Positions 13,140-20,833 of a stretch of DNA of 34,857 bases are shown piece by piece (within the stretch, counting starts at the first letter, position 1; every line of letters starts with the position of its first letter). Origin of the DNA: Candidatus Enterenecus merdae (GTDB lineage Bacteria > Bacillota > Clostridia > Oscillospirales > Oscillospiraceae); assembly GCA_018716385.1 (NCBI GenBank), contig DVJZ01000050.1:1-34857 (forward strand), written 5' to 3'. The translations under genes were made by a program, and so were the position numbers. The notes below the pieces were generated by a model. It saw only the letters and a program-made list of their open reading frames with translations, searched no databases and was not told where the DNA came from.

Positions 13140-14570
13140 GTGAGACACGACGTCAACTACACCATGCTGGCTGATTTCTACGAGCTGACCATGGGCAACG
13201 GCTATTTCCAAACGGGATTAAAGGACCGGGTGTGCTACTTTGACGTGTTTTTCCGCAATGTGCCTGACGGCGGCGGCTTTGCCATCGCCGCAGGGCTGGA
13301 GCAGGTCATCCAGTATATCCAAAACCTGCGCTTTGATCAGGAGGATGTGGAGTACCTGCGCTCCAAGGGGTTGTTCGGGGAGGACTTCCTCCAGTTCCTG
13401 CTGGACTTCCGCTTCACTGGTGACATCTGGGCCGTCCCAGAGGGCACCCCTATCTTCCCCCGGGAACCCATCCTCATCGTGCGGGCCCCCGCCATCCAGG
13501 CTCAGTTTATCGAGACCTACCTGCTGCTGGCCCTCAATCACCAGTCCCTCATTGCCACCAAGTCCAACCGCATTGTCCGGGCCGCGGAGGGGCGGGCGGT
13601 GTCCGAGTTCGGCTCCCGCCGGGCCCAGGGGGCGGAGGGGGCTCTTCTGGGCGCCCGGGCCAGCTATATCGCCGGGGCGGGGGGCACCGCCTGCGCCATG
13701 GCCGACCAGATGTTCCACACCCCCGCCACGGGCACCATGGCCCACTCCTGGGTGCAGATGTTCCCCGACGAGTACACCGCCTTTCGCACCTACTGCCAGG
13801 TCTATCCCGAAGCCCCCACCCTGCTGGTGGACACATACAGCGTACTCAAATCGGGCGTGCCCAACGCCATCCGGGCCTTCCGGGAGGGAGGGCTGACCCG
13901 GGGAGCTATCCGCATCGACTCGGGGGATTTGGCCTACCTGTCCCGTCAGGCCCGGAAGATGCTGGACGAGGCAGGGCTGGAGGGGATCAAGATCATCGCC
14001 TCCAACTCCCTGGACGAGTATCTCATCCGGGACCTTATCACCCAGGGCGCGCGCATCGACGGCTTTGGCGTGGGCGAGCGGCTGATCACCTCCAAGAGCG
14101 AGCCGGTGTTCGGCGGTGTATACAAGCTGGCCGCCATTGAGGACGAGCAGGGCCGCATCATCCCCAAGATCAAGATCAGCGAAAACCCCGCCAAGGTGAC
14201 CCTGCCTCACTTCAAAAAGGTCTACCGCCTGTTTGAAAACGCCACCGGCAAGGCCATGGCCGACTATGTCTGCCTGTACCAGGAGCAGCCCGACTTCTCC
14301 CAGCCCCTGGAGCTGTTTGACCCAGACGCCACCTGGAAGCGCAAGACGGTGCGCGACTTCACCCCTGTGCCCCTACTCTGCCCCATCTTCCAGGGCGGGC
14401 GCCTGGTGTACCAGCAGCCCAGCATCCAGGAGATCCGGGCCTACTGCGTGCGCCAGGTGGACAGCCTCTGGGACGAGGTCAAGCGGTTTGAAAATCCCCA
14501 CAACTACTATGTGGACCTGTCCCAGGCCCTATGGGATGTGCGCGACCAGCTGCTCATCCCCCGCCGGTGA
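13140..14570 (+). CDS. pncB: Nicotinate phosphoribosyltransferase
   Basis: Converts nicotinate, PRPP and ATP to nicotinate mononucleotide in the Preiss-Handler NAD salvage route. 476 residues from the GTG at 13140, which follows AAAGGATG; a TTG at 13119 has no ribosome binding site, and the ATG at 13164 would remove the conserved N-terminus. Features: NYTMLADFYELTMGNGYF, ALNHQSLIATKSNR, GSRRAQG, ATGTMAHSWVQMF with the phosphorylatable His region, IRIDSGDLAYLS and GFGVGERLITSKSEPVFGGV. The length matches the Firmicutes type. It is followed nine bases later by a nucleosidase gene. Confidence 0.96.
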   Translation: MRHDVNYTMLADFYELTMGNGYFQTGLKDRVCYFDVFFRNVPDGGGFAIAAGLEQVIQYIQNLRFDQEDVEYLRSKGLFGEDFLQFLLDFRFTGDIWAVPEGTPIFPREPILIVRAPAIQAQFIETYLLLALNHQSLIATKSNRIVRAAEGRAVSEFGSRRAQGAEGALLGARASYIAGAGGTACAMADQMFHTPATGTMAHSWVQMFPDEYTAFRTYCQVYPEAPTLLVDTYSVLKSGVPNAIRAFREGGLTRGAIRIDSGDLAYLSRQARKMLDEAGLEGIKIIASNSLDEYLIRDLITQGARIDGFGVGERLITSKSEPVFGGVYKLAAIEDEQGRIIPKIKISENPAKVTLPHFKKVYRLFENATGKAMADYVCLYQEQPDFSQPLELFDPDATWKRKTVRDFTPVPLLCPIFQGGRLVYQQPSIQEIRAYCVRQVDSLWDEVKRFENPHNYYVDLSQALWDVRDQLLIPRR

Positions 14571-14578
14571 GCCTGCCC

Positions 14579-15238
14579 ATGCGCGCGCTGCTGCTGGCCA
14601 TGGGCAAGGAGGCCGCGCCCCCTTTTACCGGCGGGCGGCCCATCCCCAACCAGGCTGGGCTGCCCCTGCGCCAGCTGGGGGAGGATCTGCTGGTGTGCGT
14701 CAGCGGCGTGGGCAAGGTCAACGCCGCCCTGGCCACCCAGTTCCTGCTGGACCGCTTCCCCGTCGCCGAGCTGTGGAACGCCGGGGTGGCCGGCTGCTTT
14801 GCCCCCCTGCCGCCGGGGACGCTGGTGGCTGTCAGCGCCTGTGTCCAGCACGATTTAGACGTATTTGGCGATCCTCCCGGCCAGGTGCCCGTGCTAGAGC
14901 GGGTGCTGCTGCCCTGCGCCCAGCCCGACCAAACCGCCCAGCAGCTGGCCGGCGCCGGGCTACCCTGCCGCATCGGGGTGGTCGCCACCGGAGACTGGTT
15001 TGGCCGGGATCTGGCCAGGGCCCAAGCCATCCAGGCCCGGTTTGACCCGCTGGTGTGCGATATGGAGGCGGGAGCCGCCGCTCAGGTGTGCCTGCGGGGC
15101 GGCGTGCCCTTCCGGTGCCTCAAGGTGGTGTCCGACCACCTTTCCAACCCTGCCCAATATCAGCAGTACCAGGACAATCTCCCCGATGCGGTGGAGGAGC
15201 TGAACCGAGCGCTGGCCGTCCTGCTATCCCCGGGCTGA
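14579..15238 (+). CDS. MTA/SAH nucleosidase-like phosphorylase-superfamily protein
   Basis: A 219-residue member of the PNP/UDP family. Start ATG 14579, eight bases after the pncB stop, with no strong ribosome binding site, so coupling is likely. Signature stretches: an N-terminal LLAMGKEAAPP, VCVSGVGKVNAALATQFLLD, ELWNAGVAGCF, then VCDMEAGAAAQVC and KVVSDHLSNP. The Glu of DMEAG and the Asp of VSDH correspond to the substrate and catalytic residues of 5'-methylthioadenosine / S-adenosylhomocysteine nucleosidase (Mtn/Pfs), which frees adenine from these nucleosides. The shorter length and altered N-terminal Glu context leave a related nucleosidase (for example futalosine hydrolase-like) possible. 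Pairing with pncB suggests nucleobase or NAD salvage. Confidence 0.82.
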   Translation: MRALLLAMGKEAAPPFTGGRPIPNQAGLPLRQLGEDLLVCVSGVGKVNAALATQFLLDRFPVAELWNAGVAGCFAPLPPGTLVAVSACVQHDLDVFGDPPGQVPVLERVLLPCAQPDQTAQQLAGAGLPCRIGVVATGDWFGRDLARAQAIQARFDPLVCDMEAGAAAQVCLRGGVPFRCLKVVSDHLSNPAQYQQYQDNLPDAVEELNRALAVLLSPG

Positions 15239-15274
15239 CCGGCCCTGGTCGGAGCACTGTCGGCCCAGACGCGC

Positions 15275-15312
15275 AAGGCCCCCAGGCGGCGGTACCGCCT
15301 GGGGGCCTTTTT
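15275..15312 (+). terminator. Terminator of the pncB operon
   Basis: Perfect 15-bp stem (15275-15289 with 15295-15309) running into TTTTT (15308-15312). Confidence 0.95.
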
Positions 15313-15317
15313 CACCC

Positions 15318-16079
15318 TCAGCCCGCCTTCCTGCTGCGCTCCAGCGAAATGCGGTCGGCAATCATGGCAATGAACTCGCTGTTGGTGGGTTTCCCTTTGG
15401 CATTGGAGACCGTGTAGCCGAAATACTTCTGCAAGGTCTCCAGATCCCCCCGGTCCCAGGCCACCTCGATGGCATGGCGGATCGCCCGCTCTACCCGGCT
15501 GGCGGTGGTGCCGTATTTCTTGGCTACCGCCGGATACAATACCTTTGTCACGGCGTTGATCACGTCCATATCCGCCACCGCCAGGCCGATGGCCTCCCGG
15601 AGGTACTGGTAACCCTTGATATGGGCGGGCACGCCGATGTCGTGAATGATGGCCGTCACCCGGCGCTCCAGCTCCCGGTCGTCCCCACCTTCCGAACCCT
15701 CCTGGGCCGCCTGACCGTGGGCCAGCTGGCGGATCCGCTCGACCACCGCCGACAGCCGGCAGGGCTTGAGCATACAGTAGTCGCCCCCTCGCGCGGCCAC
15801 CTGTTCGGCCAAAGCGGGAGCAGCAAAGGCGGAGAGCACCAGCATCCGGGGCCGTTCCTTTCCAAGGTGCTCCAGCACTTCCAGCCCGTCCATGCCGGTG
15901 AGCAGCAGGTCCATTACCACCACGTCTGGTCTGAGCTGGTGCATCAGGCGCAGCAACTCTTCTCCGTCCCCGGTTTGTCCCACCAGCTCCAGGCCTGCCT
16001 CCCCGTCCAGCATCTCCCGAAACAGTCCCCGAAACTCCTCCGACGCGTCCGCCAGCAGAATCCTAATTTGCTCGTCCAT
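15318..16079 (-). CDS. spo0A: Stage 0 sporulation protein A, master response regulator
   Basis: The transcription factor that starts sporulation, 253 residues. Start ATG 16079, eight bases after AAAGGG; a GTG at 16085 is too close to that site. The receiver domain (1 to about 115) has the phosphoacceptor Asp57 in VVVMDLL, Ser83 in VLSAF and Lys105 in CMLKP. The usual acidic pair near the N-terminus is Asp11-Ala12 ([10 protein letters not shown]) instead of Asp-Asp. The C-terminal domain carries [20 protein letters not shown], and the recognition helix region [22 protein letters not shown], which contact the 0A box. It lies downstream of spoIVB, the conserved order in spore formers, and has its own promoter and a 0A box in the gap. 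Confidence 0.98.
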   Translation of the reverse strand: MDEQIRILLADASEEFRGLFREMLDGEAGLELVGQTGDGEELLRLMHQLRPDVVVMDLLLTGMDGLEVLEHLGKERPRMLVLSAFAAPALAEQVAARGGDYCMLKPCRLSAVVERIRQLAHGQAAQEGSEGGDDRELERRVTAIIHDIGVPAHIKGYQYLREAIGLAVADMDVINAVTKVLYPAVAKKYGTTASRVERAIRHAIEVAWDRGDLETLQKYFGYTVSNAKGKPTNSEFIAMIADRISLERSRKAG

Positions 16080-16138
16080 TGCCACAACCCTTTCCGGTCC
16101 CTGACCTGTGATGTTTTCCAGTTTTTTACTGTGCTTCT

Positions 16139-16167
16139 AAAATACCACAGGATGTTCCACCTGACAA
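16139..16167 (-). promoter_or_regulatory. Promoter for spo0A
   Basis: Minus strand TTGTCA (16162-16167), 17-bp spacer, TATTTT (16139-16144), inside the 165-base spoIVB-spo0A gap. Confidence 0.65.
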
Positions 16168-16197
16168 GGGCGTTTTACCAATTTCTTGTAATTATTT

Positions 16198-16204
16198 TTC
16201 GACA
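16198..16204 (-). promoter_or_regulatory. 0A box upstream of spo0A
   Basis: TGTCGAA on the minus strand, an exact match to the Spo0A box core TGNCGAA, about 30 bases upstream of the -35. It points to autoregulation, as known in Bacillus. Confidence 0.65.
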
Positions 16205-16244
16205 GCTGTGTCGCAATCAGGCGACAGCCAGGGCTGGCGGTTGC

Positions 16245-17288
16245 TTATTGGCCGTCGCAGGACTGGAGCATCCGGCCGGCGTAGATGCCGTAGCCGCTGG
16301 TGGGGTCGTCCACCATCACATGGGTCACTGCCCCCACCAGTTTCCCATTTTGCAGGATGGGGCTGCCGCTCATCCCCTGCACGATGCCGCCGGTGGTGTC
16401 CAGCAGGCGCTGGTCGGTCACCTGGATGAGAAAGTCCCGGCAGTCGCTCTCGCTCTCGGGATAGACCTTGACGATCCGAATGGTATACTCCTCTACCTCC
16501 TGGCCGGAGATATTGCTCAGGATGGTGGCCTCCCCTGCCTTGACCTCATCACGTGGGGCAATCTCCATCTCCTGGCCGCTCCAGCCGCCCCCTTCAGCCA
16601 GGGTGCCAAATACGCCGCTGTCGGTGTTGGCAGACAGCTGGCCCAGGGTGACCTGGGTGTCAAAGGTCCCCTTGAGCTGGCCCGGCACGCCCCGCTTGCC
16701 CTGTTCCACGCCGCTGACGCTGGCTGGCAGGATGGAGCCGTGCTCCAGGGGCATGAGCAGGGCGGTGTCCACGTCGCTGATACCGTGGCCCAGGGCGCCG
16801 AAGGCCCCCGTGTCCGGGCAGTAGAAGGTCACCGTCCCGATGCCCGCCATGGAGTCCCGGATCCAGGCTCCCAGTTTATAGGCCCCATCGGAGGCGCACA
16901 GCGCCGCCTGAGCGGTCAGCTGCACCTGCTTGTCGTCCCGGATGGCCTGGATGCTCATGGACTGCCCTTCCAGCTGCTGGAGCAGGGCGGACACCTCCTC
17001 AATGGTATCCACCTCGGTGGAGTTGATATGGGTGATAACGTCCCCCTCTTTCAGCCCACAGTCCTTGGCAGGGTTGACCATGCCGGTTTGGGTGTCGATC
17101 TCCGAAGTGCCCACCACGACAACGCCATCGGAGAACAGCTTGATACCCACGGCACGGCCCACCGGAACCACCGTGCGCGCGCTGGCCCGGGCGCTCAGAG
17201 GCCACAAGAGCGCCAGAGCCAGTAGGACCAGCAATCCCACCCGCAGCAGCGCCGTGCCCGTCCCTGCGGGCCTTGCTTCCTCGTTCAA
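16245..17288 (-). CDS. spoIVB: SpoIVB serine peptidase (S55)
   Basis: Forespore-made protease secreted into the intermembrane space, where it triggers pro-sigma-K processing by cutting SpoIVFA. 347 residues from a TTG at 17288; a stop codon lies immediately upstream in this frame, and no ATG follows before the signal anchor, so the TTG is the only likely start (GGTGAG seven bases before). A signal anchor spans about 16-31, a PDZ domain about 50-125 (CGLKEGDVITHINSTEV), then the peptidase domain with His168 in GALGHGISDVD, Asp292 in VTDQRLLD and Ser307 in GMSGSP, spaced like the B. subtilis triad. The start codon overlaps the stop of a possible 50-codon ORF. Confidence 0.97.
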   Translation of the reverse strand: MNEEARPAGTGTALLRVGLLVLLALALLWPLSARASARTVVPVGRAVGIKLFSDGVVVVGTSEIDTQTGMVNPAKDCGLKEGDVITHINSTEVDTIEEVSALLQQLEGQSMSIQAIRDDKQVQLTAQAALCASDGAYKLGAWIRDSMAGIGTVTFYCPDTGAFGALGHGISDVDTALLMPLEHGSILPASVSGVEQGKRGVPGQLKGTFDTQVTLGQLSANTDSGVFGTLAEGGGWSGQEMEIAPRDEVKAGEATILSNISGQEVEEYTIRIVKVYPESESDCRDFLIQVTDQRLLDTTGGIVQGMSGSPILQNGKLVGAVTHVMVDDPTSGYGIYAGRMLQSCDGQ

Positions 17289-17437
17289 TCAAGCTCACCG
17301 CCTTTCCAAAAATAGTACGGGGCATGCCCCGCACTGTTAATATGGCAGGCCGGCCGCCCTTCCACCGTGGGAAAGTCAGGCGGGGCTGGCAGGGGGATGT
17401 TGCCTGTCTCCCCGTCCGGGCCGAATGCGGTGTTCAT
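17285..17437 (-). CDS. Possible small ORF coupled to spoIVB
   Basis: A 50-codon frame from ATG 17437, ten bases after AAGGGG, ends in TGA at 17285-17287 that overlaps the spoIVB TTG start (TTGA). The peptide begins MNTAFGPDGETGNIPLP and ends YYFWKGGELD; it has no signal peptide or membrane segment and I do not recognise it. The placement suggests translational coupling and third positions are GC-rich, but nothing else proves it is expressed. It occupies part of the 358-base gap before spoIVB. Confidence 0.35.
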   Translation of the reverse strand: MNTAFGPDGETGNIPLPAPPDFPTVEGRPACHINSAGHAPYYFWKGGELD

Positions 17438-17562
17438 ACTGGAAAAACCCCTTTTGTTTTTCCATGTTTTTCCTGCTTCTGCCCGAGGGTGTACCCCCTC
17501 AGTTTGCCCTCCTTCCCGGCGGAGCAGCCGAGGGTACGCCTGCCAAGTTTTCCGTTGGATGG

Positions 17563-17595
17563 AAAAAATACCCGGCCGGGAAGCTCCCGGCCGGG
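17563..17595 (-). terminator. Terminator of the ahpC-reductase operon
   Basis: A 10-bp G/C stem (17571-17580 with 17586-17595) followed on the minus strand by TATTTTTTCC. Confidence 0.88.
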
Positions 17596-17646
17596 CTGAT
17601 CCACCAACCAAGTGGGCAAACGCCCTCTCCGCGGTTTGATGGAGCG

Positions 17647-19290
17647 CTATGTCTGGCGCGGTCCCTGCAACAGGTCCAGCACCTGGCGCACGTTCTTTTT
17701 TCCAAAACTCACCTGTTCTCCCCCGTTGACCACCAGGCAGGGCACGCTCATGACCTGGTATTGGTCTCGCAGCTGGGGGAAGTGGTTCAGGTCGTACACC
17801 TCGGCGGTGACCGCCGGGTTCTCCACCGCCACCCGCTGCGCCGCCGTGACCAGCTCGGGGCACATGGTGCAGGACAGGGAGACCATCACCTGCAGGCGCA
17901 CCGGGCCGGCCAGCCCCCTGGCCCGGTCCAGAAGCTCAGGCTCCAAGGTCTGCCCAGGGCCGGCGGCGTTATACAGGCCCAGCACGAAGCTGGTGAACTC
18001 GTGCCCGCCGGGCACGCCGTGGAAGGCCAGGCCAGTCCAGCTGCCGTCCGCCCGGCACACCCGCACGCAGGGCCGCTGGTCTACTGCCTCCTCCCCCTCC
18101 CGCAGGGTGAGCTTGTCCGTCAGGGCGCACAGCTGCTCCACATACTCCTTCAGCTCCCTGGAAAGCTCGCTCTCATCCAGGTACAGCCGCAGCTCCAGCG
18201 GAGCGGCCATGCGGGCGAACACCTCATCCAGCTGCTGGCGCATCTCGGGGGTGAACAGATCCGCCGTCTCCCCTTCCTCAGGCTGGTCGGCGCGGGAGGC
18301 GGTGGGGATGCTGCTGGGCGGGGTGGGAACCAGGCCGGTACGCTTTTGCATGGCCGCGGCGTAGCGCTCCAGCTCGGTAGCCGCCAGTGCCCCGTCTCCC
18401 ACCGCCGTCACCACCTGGCGCAGGGGCTTGACGCACACGTCGCCGGCGGCGTATAGTCCTTCGCAACTGGTCTTCTGCCCCTTGTCGGTGAGGATATACC
18501 CCTGCTCGTCACACTGGGCCAACTCCCGCACCAGCTCGGTGGCGGGGGCGTAGCCAGCAAAGACGAACACGCCGATATTCTCCCCCTCCGGGGCCCGGTA
18601 CTCCGTCACCTGGCCCGTCTTGTCGTTGCGGTAGCGGATGAAGTTCAGGCTGTCCTCACCGCCCACCTGCTCCACCTGGGTGTCGGTGAGCACGGTGATC
18701 TTCTCATGCTTCCGGGCAGGCTCGGCCACGGCGGGGGCGCAGGTGAAGTCCTCCTCCCGGATGAGGATGGTCACATGGCGGGCATACTTGGTGAGAAAGA
18801 CGCTCTCCTCCGCGGCGGCAAAGCCGCCCCCCACCACGAATACCTCCTTGCCGGTGAAAAACTCCCCGTCGCAGGTGGCGCAGTAGGCCACTCCCCGGCC
18901 CCGGAACTCCTCTTCTCCCTGGAAGCCGATCATCCTGGGATGGGCGCCGGTGGCCAGCAGCACGCCGAAGCACCGCAGCGGCCCCCGGGTCGTCTGCACC
19001 GTTTTTACCGCTTCGGACAGCTCCAGCCCGGTGACCTCCCCCAGCAGGAACTGCGCGCCAAAGCTCTGGGCCTGGGCCCGCATGGTGTCGGTGAGCTGAA
19101 CCCCGCTGGCCCGCTCCACACCGGGATAGTTGACCACCTCGTGGGTGATGGTGATCTGGCCGCCGAAGCGCTCCTTTTCCACCACCACCACCCGGTAGCG
19201 GGCCCGGGCCAGGTAGAGCGCGGCCGTCAGCCCTGCGGGACCGCCCCCCACCACCACCACATCGTAGAGGTCCTGGTCCACTCGGTCCAT
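17647..19290 (-). CDS. Thioredoxin reductase-like flavoprotein fused to a thioredoxin-fold domain (AhpF-like)
   Basis: A 547-residue disulfide reductase expected to pass electrons from NAD(P)H to the neighbouring peroxiredoxin. Start ATG 19290, which overlaps the ahpC stop (TAATG). The N-terminal half is a TrxB-like flavoprotein: FAD motif VVVVGGGPAGLTAALYLAR, redox Cys137-x-x-Cys140 (CATC), nucleotide motif VVGGGFAAAEE, and GLYAAGDVC. A linker near 315-345 leads to a C-terminal region like the paired thioredoxin folds of AhpF, with a second redox pair Cys474-x-x-Cys477 (SCTMC) and a cis-Pro motif SVPCLV. In enteric AhpF this domain is N-terminal, so the order is reversed. Co-transcribed with ahpC. 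Confidence 0.9.
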   Translation of the reverse strand: MDRVDQDLYDVVVVGGGPAGLTAALYLARARYRVVVVEKERFGGQITITHEVVNYPGVERASGVQLTDTMRAQAQSFGAQFLLGEVTGLELSEAVKTVQTTRGPLRCFGVLLATGAHPRMIGFQGEEEFRGRGVAYCATCDGEFFTGKEVFVVGGGFAAAEESVFLTKYARHVTILIREEDFTCAPAVAEPARKHEKITVLTDTQVEQVGGEDSLNFIRYRNDKTGQVTEYRAPEGENIGVFVFAGYAPATELVRELAQCDEQGYILTDKGQKTSCEGLYAAGDVCVKPLRQVVTAVGDGALAATELERYAAAMQKRTGLVPTPPSSIPTASRADQPEEGETADLFTPEMRQQLDEVFARMAAPLELRLYLDESELSRELKEYVEQLCALTDKLTLREGEEAVDQRPCVRVCRADGSWTGLAFHGVPGGHEFTSFVLGLYNAAGPGQTLEPELLDRARGLAGPVRLQVMVSLSCTMCPELVTAAQRVAVENPAVTAEVYDLNHFPQLRDQYQVMSVPCLVVNGGEQVSFGKKNVRQVLDLLQGPRQT

Positions 19291-19853
19291 TACAGCTGAC
19301 CCACCAGATCCAGGCTGGGCTTGAGGGTGGCCGCGCCGGGCTGCCACTTGGCCGGGCACACCTCGTCCCCGTGCTCGTGGACGAACTGGCAGGCCTGCAG
19401 CTTACGCAGCAGCTCCTCGGCGTTGCGCCCCACGTTGCCCGCGTTCACCTCATAGGCCACGATCTTCCCCTCGGGATTGACGATGAAGGTGCCCCGCTCG
19501 GCCAGGCCGTCGGCCTCAATGAGCACCTCAAAGTCCTTGGCCAGGGTGTGGGTGGGGTCGGCCAGCATGGGATAGTTGATCTTTTTGATGCGCTCGGAGG
19601 CGTCGTGCCACGCCTTGTGGACATAGTGGGTGTCGCAGGACACGGAGTACACCTCACAGCCGGCGCTCTGGAACTTGTCGTACAGGTTGGCCAGATCCTC
19701 CAGCTCGGTGGGGCAGATGAAGGTGAAGTCCGCGGGGTAGAAGAAGAACACGTTCCACTTGCCCAGCACGTCCTTCTTGGACACGGATTTGAAGGCCCCC
19801 TGATGATAGGCCTGCACGGTGAATTCGCCAATTTCCTTGTTGATCAGAGACAT
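19290..19853 (-). CDS. ahpC: Peroxiredoxin AhpC
   Basis: A 2-Cys peroxiredoxin of 187 residues that reduces hydrogen peroxide and organic hydroperoxides in the cytosol. Start ATG 19853 after AAGGAGGATG. It begins MSLINKEIGEFTVQAYHQG; the peroxidatic Cys is in FFYPADFTFICPTELEDL, the resolving Cys in the C-terminal DEVCPAKWQPG. The length matches AhpC. A perfect sigma-A promoter and a short palindrome precede it, and the fused reductase follows with a one-base overlap. Confidence 0.98.
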   Translation of the reverse strand: MSLINKEIGEFTVQAYHQGAFKSVSKKDVLGKWNVFFFYPADFTFICPTELEDLANLYDKFQSAGCEVYSVSCDTHYVHKAWHDASERIKKINYPMLADPTHTLAKDFEVLIEADGLAERGTFIVNPEGKIVAYEVNAGNVGRNAEELLRKLQACQFVHEHGDEVCPAKWQPGAATLKPSLDLVGQL

Positions 19854-19887
19854 CTGTCATCCTCCTTAAATGTTTGTTGAACTTTAA

Positions 19888-19901
19888 TTAGCGAAAACTA
19901 A
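19888..19901. promoter_or_regulatory. Palindromic operator candidate in the ahpC leader
   Basis: TTAG-N6-CTAA (19888-19901) between the -10 element and the ahpC ribosome binding site. The position fits a repressor that blocks early elongation. It does not match the PerR box; a DtxR/MntR-like or other redox or metal regulator is possible. Confidence 0.4.
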
Positions 19902-19910
19902 CTCATATTT

Positions 19911-19939
19911 ATTATATAGGATTTCCATCCCTCTGTCAA
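19911..19939 (-). promoter_or_regulatory. Consensus promoter of the ahpC operon
   Basis: Minus strand TTGACA (19934-19939), 17-bp spacer, TATAAT (19911-19916): full consensus, so a repressor is likely needed. Confidence 0.95.
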
Positions 19940-19954
19940 GGAAATTTTTGGACC

Positions 19955-20833
19955 TCAAACCCCCGTCAGGTCAAAGGCCGGGATACACTCCCGCCCTGTG
20001 GCGGACAGCTCCTGGACATACCCTGGCAGGCCCAGGTTTTCCAGGTAAGCCCGGGCAGAACGCAGCTCGGAGGGGCGCAGGGTGCGGTTCAATTCCGGGC
20101 GGCCGGGCAGCGTCCCCATAGGGGTGTACTGGGCCATCAGAGAGAACAGCACGCTGCCCCGAGGGAACTGCTCGGCCACCCAGTCCATCACCCGCTTGGC
20201 CTCCGCCACCCCGCCGGGCAGCAGCAGGTGGCGGATGAGCACCCCGCTCTTGAGCAGGCCGCCCTCCAGCCGGACAGGGCCCCGCTGGCGGAACATCTCC
20301 CGGATGGCCTCCGTGGCCGCCTGGGGATAGTCCGCCGCCCCGGAGTAACGCTGGGCCCGCTCCGGCGTGAGGTACTTCAGGTCGGGCAGGTAGACGTCCA
20401 CCTTCCCCGCCAGCGCCCGAAGGGTGCCCACCCGCTCGTAGCCGCCACTGTTCCACACCACCGGCAGCCCGCCGGGGATCGGCCGGGACAGCACCCGGGC
20501 CAGGACGTGGCTGTACTGGGTGGGGGTGACCAGCTCCAGGTTGTGGGCCCCCTGGCCGGCCAGGTCCTGGAAGATGGCCCAGAGGCCGTCCTCGCTCACC
20601 GGCTTGCCAAAGTTGCCGTGGCTGATGGGCCCGTTCTGGCAAAACACGCAGCCCAGGGTACAGCCGGAGAAAAACACCGTGCCCGCCCCCCGCTCTCCCG
20701 AGATGCAGGGCTCCTCCCACCGGTGGAGGGCGGCCCGGGCCACCCGCAGGTCCTCAGGCATCCGGCACCAGCCCGCCCCATGGCCCGCTTGGCGCGCTGC
20801 GGCGCACCGCCGGGGACACAGCGAGCAAATCAT
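19955..20833 (-). CDS. Radical SAM protein, PflA-like
   Basis: A 292-residue radical S-adenosylmethionine enzyme. Start ATG 20833, overlapping the tdk stop (ATGA). An N-terminal Cys motif (MICSLCPRRC with Cys23 after) may hold a second metal or Fe-S site; the SAM cluster motif is Cys58-x3-Cys62-x2-Cys65 (CTLGCVFC) followed by QNGPISHG. Later VWNSGGYERVGTL and VDVYLPDLKYL are typical of the pyruvate formate-lyase activating enzyme-related group (COG1313-like). No partner glycyl-radical enzyme is nearby, so the substrate is unknown. It is the last gene of the mutY-tdk operon. Confidence 0.88.
   Translation of the reverse strand: MICSLCPRRCAAARQAGHGAGWCRMPEDLRVARAALHRWEEPCISGERGAGTVFFSGCTLGCVFCQNGPISHGNFGKPVSEDGLWAIFQDLAGQGAHNLELVTPTQYSHVLARVLSRPIPGGLPVVWNSGGYERVGTLRALAGKVDVYLPDLKYLTPERAQRYSGAADYPQAATEAIREMFRQRGPVRLEGGLLKSGVLIRHLLLPGGVAEAKRVMDWVAEQFPRGSVLFSLMAQYTPMGTLPGRPELNRTLRPSELRSARAYLENLGLPGYVQELSATGRECIPAFDLTGV

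Noticed and set aside
15474-17225. Long plus-strand frame across spo0A and spoIVB
   Set aside because: Antisense to two clearly recognised genes; an artefact of high GC content.
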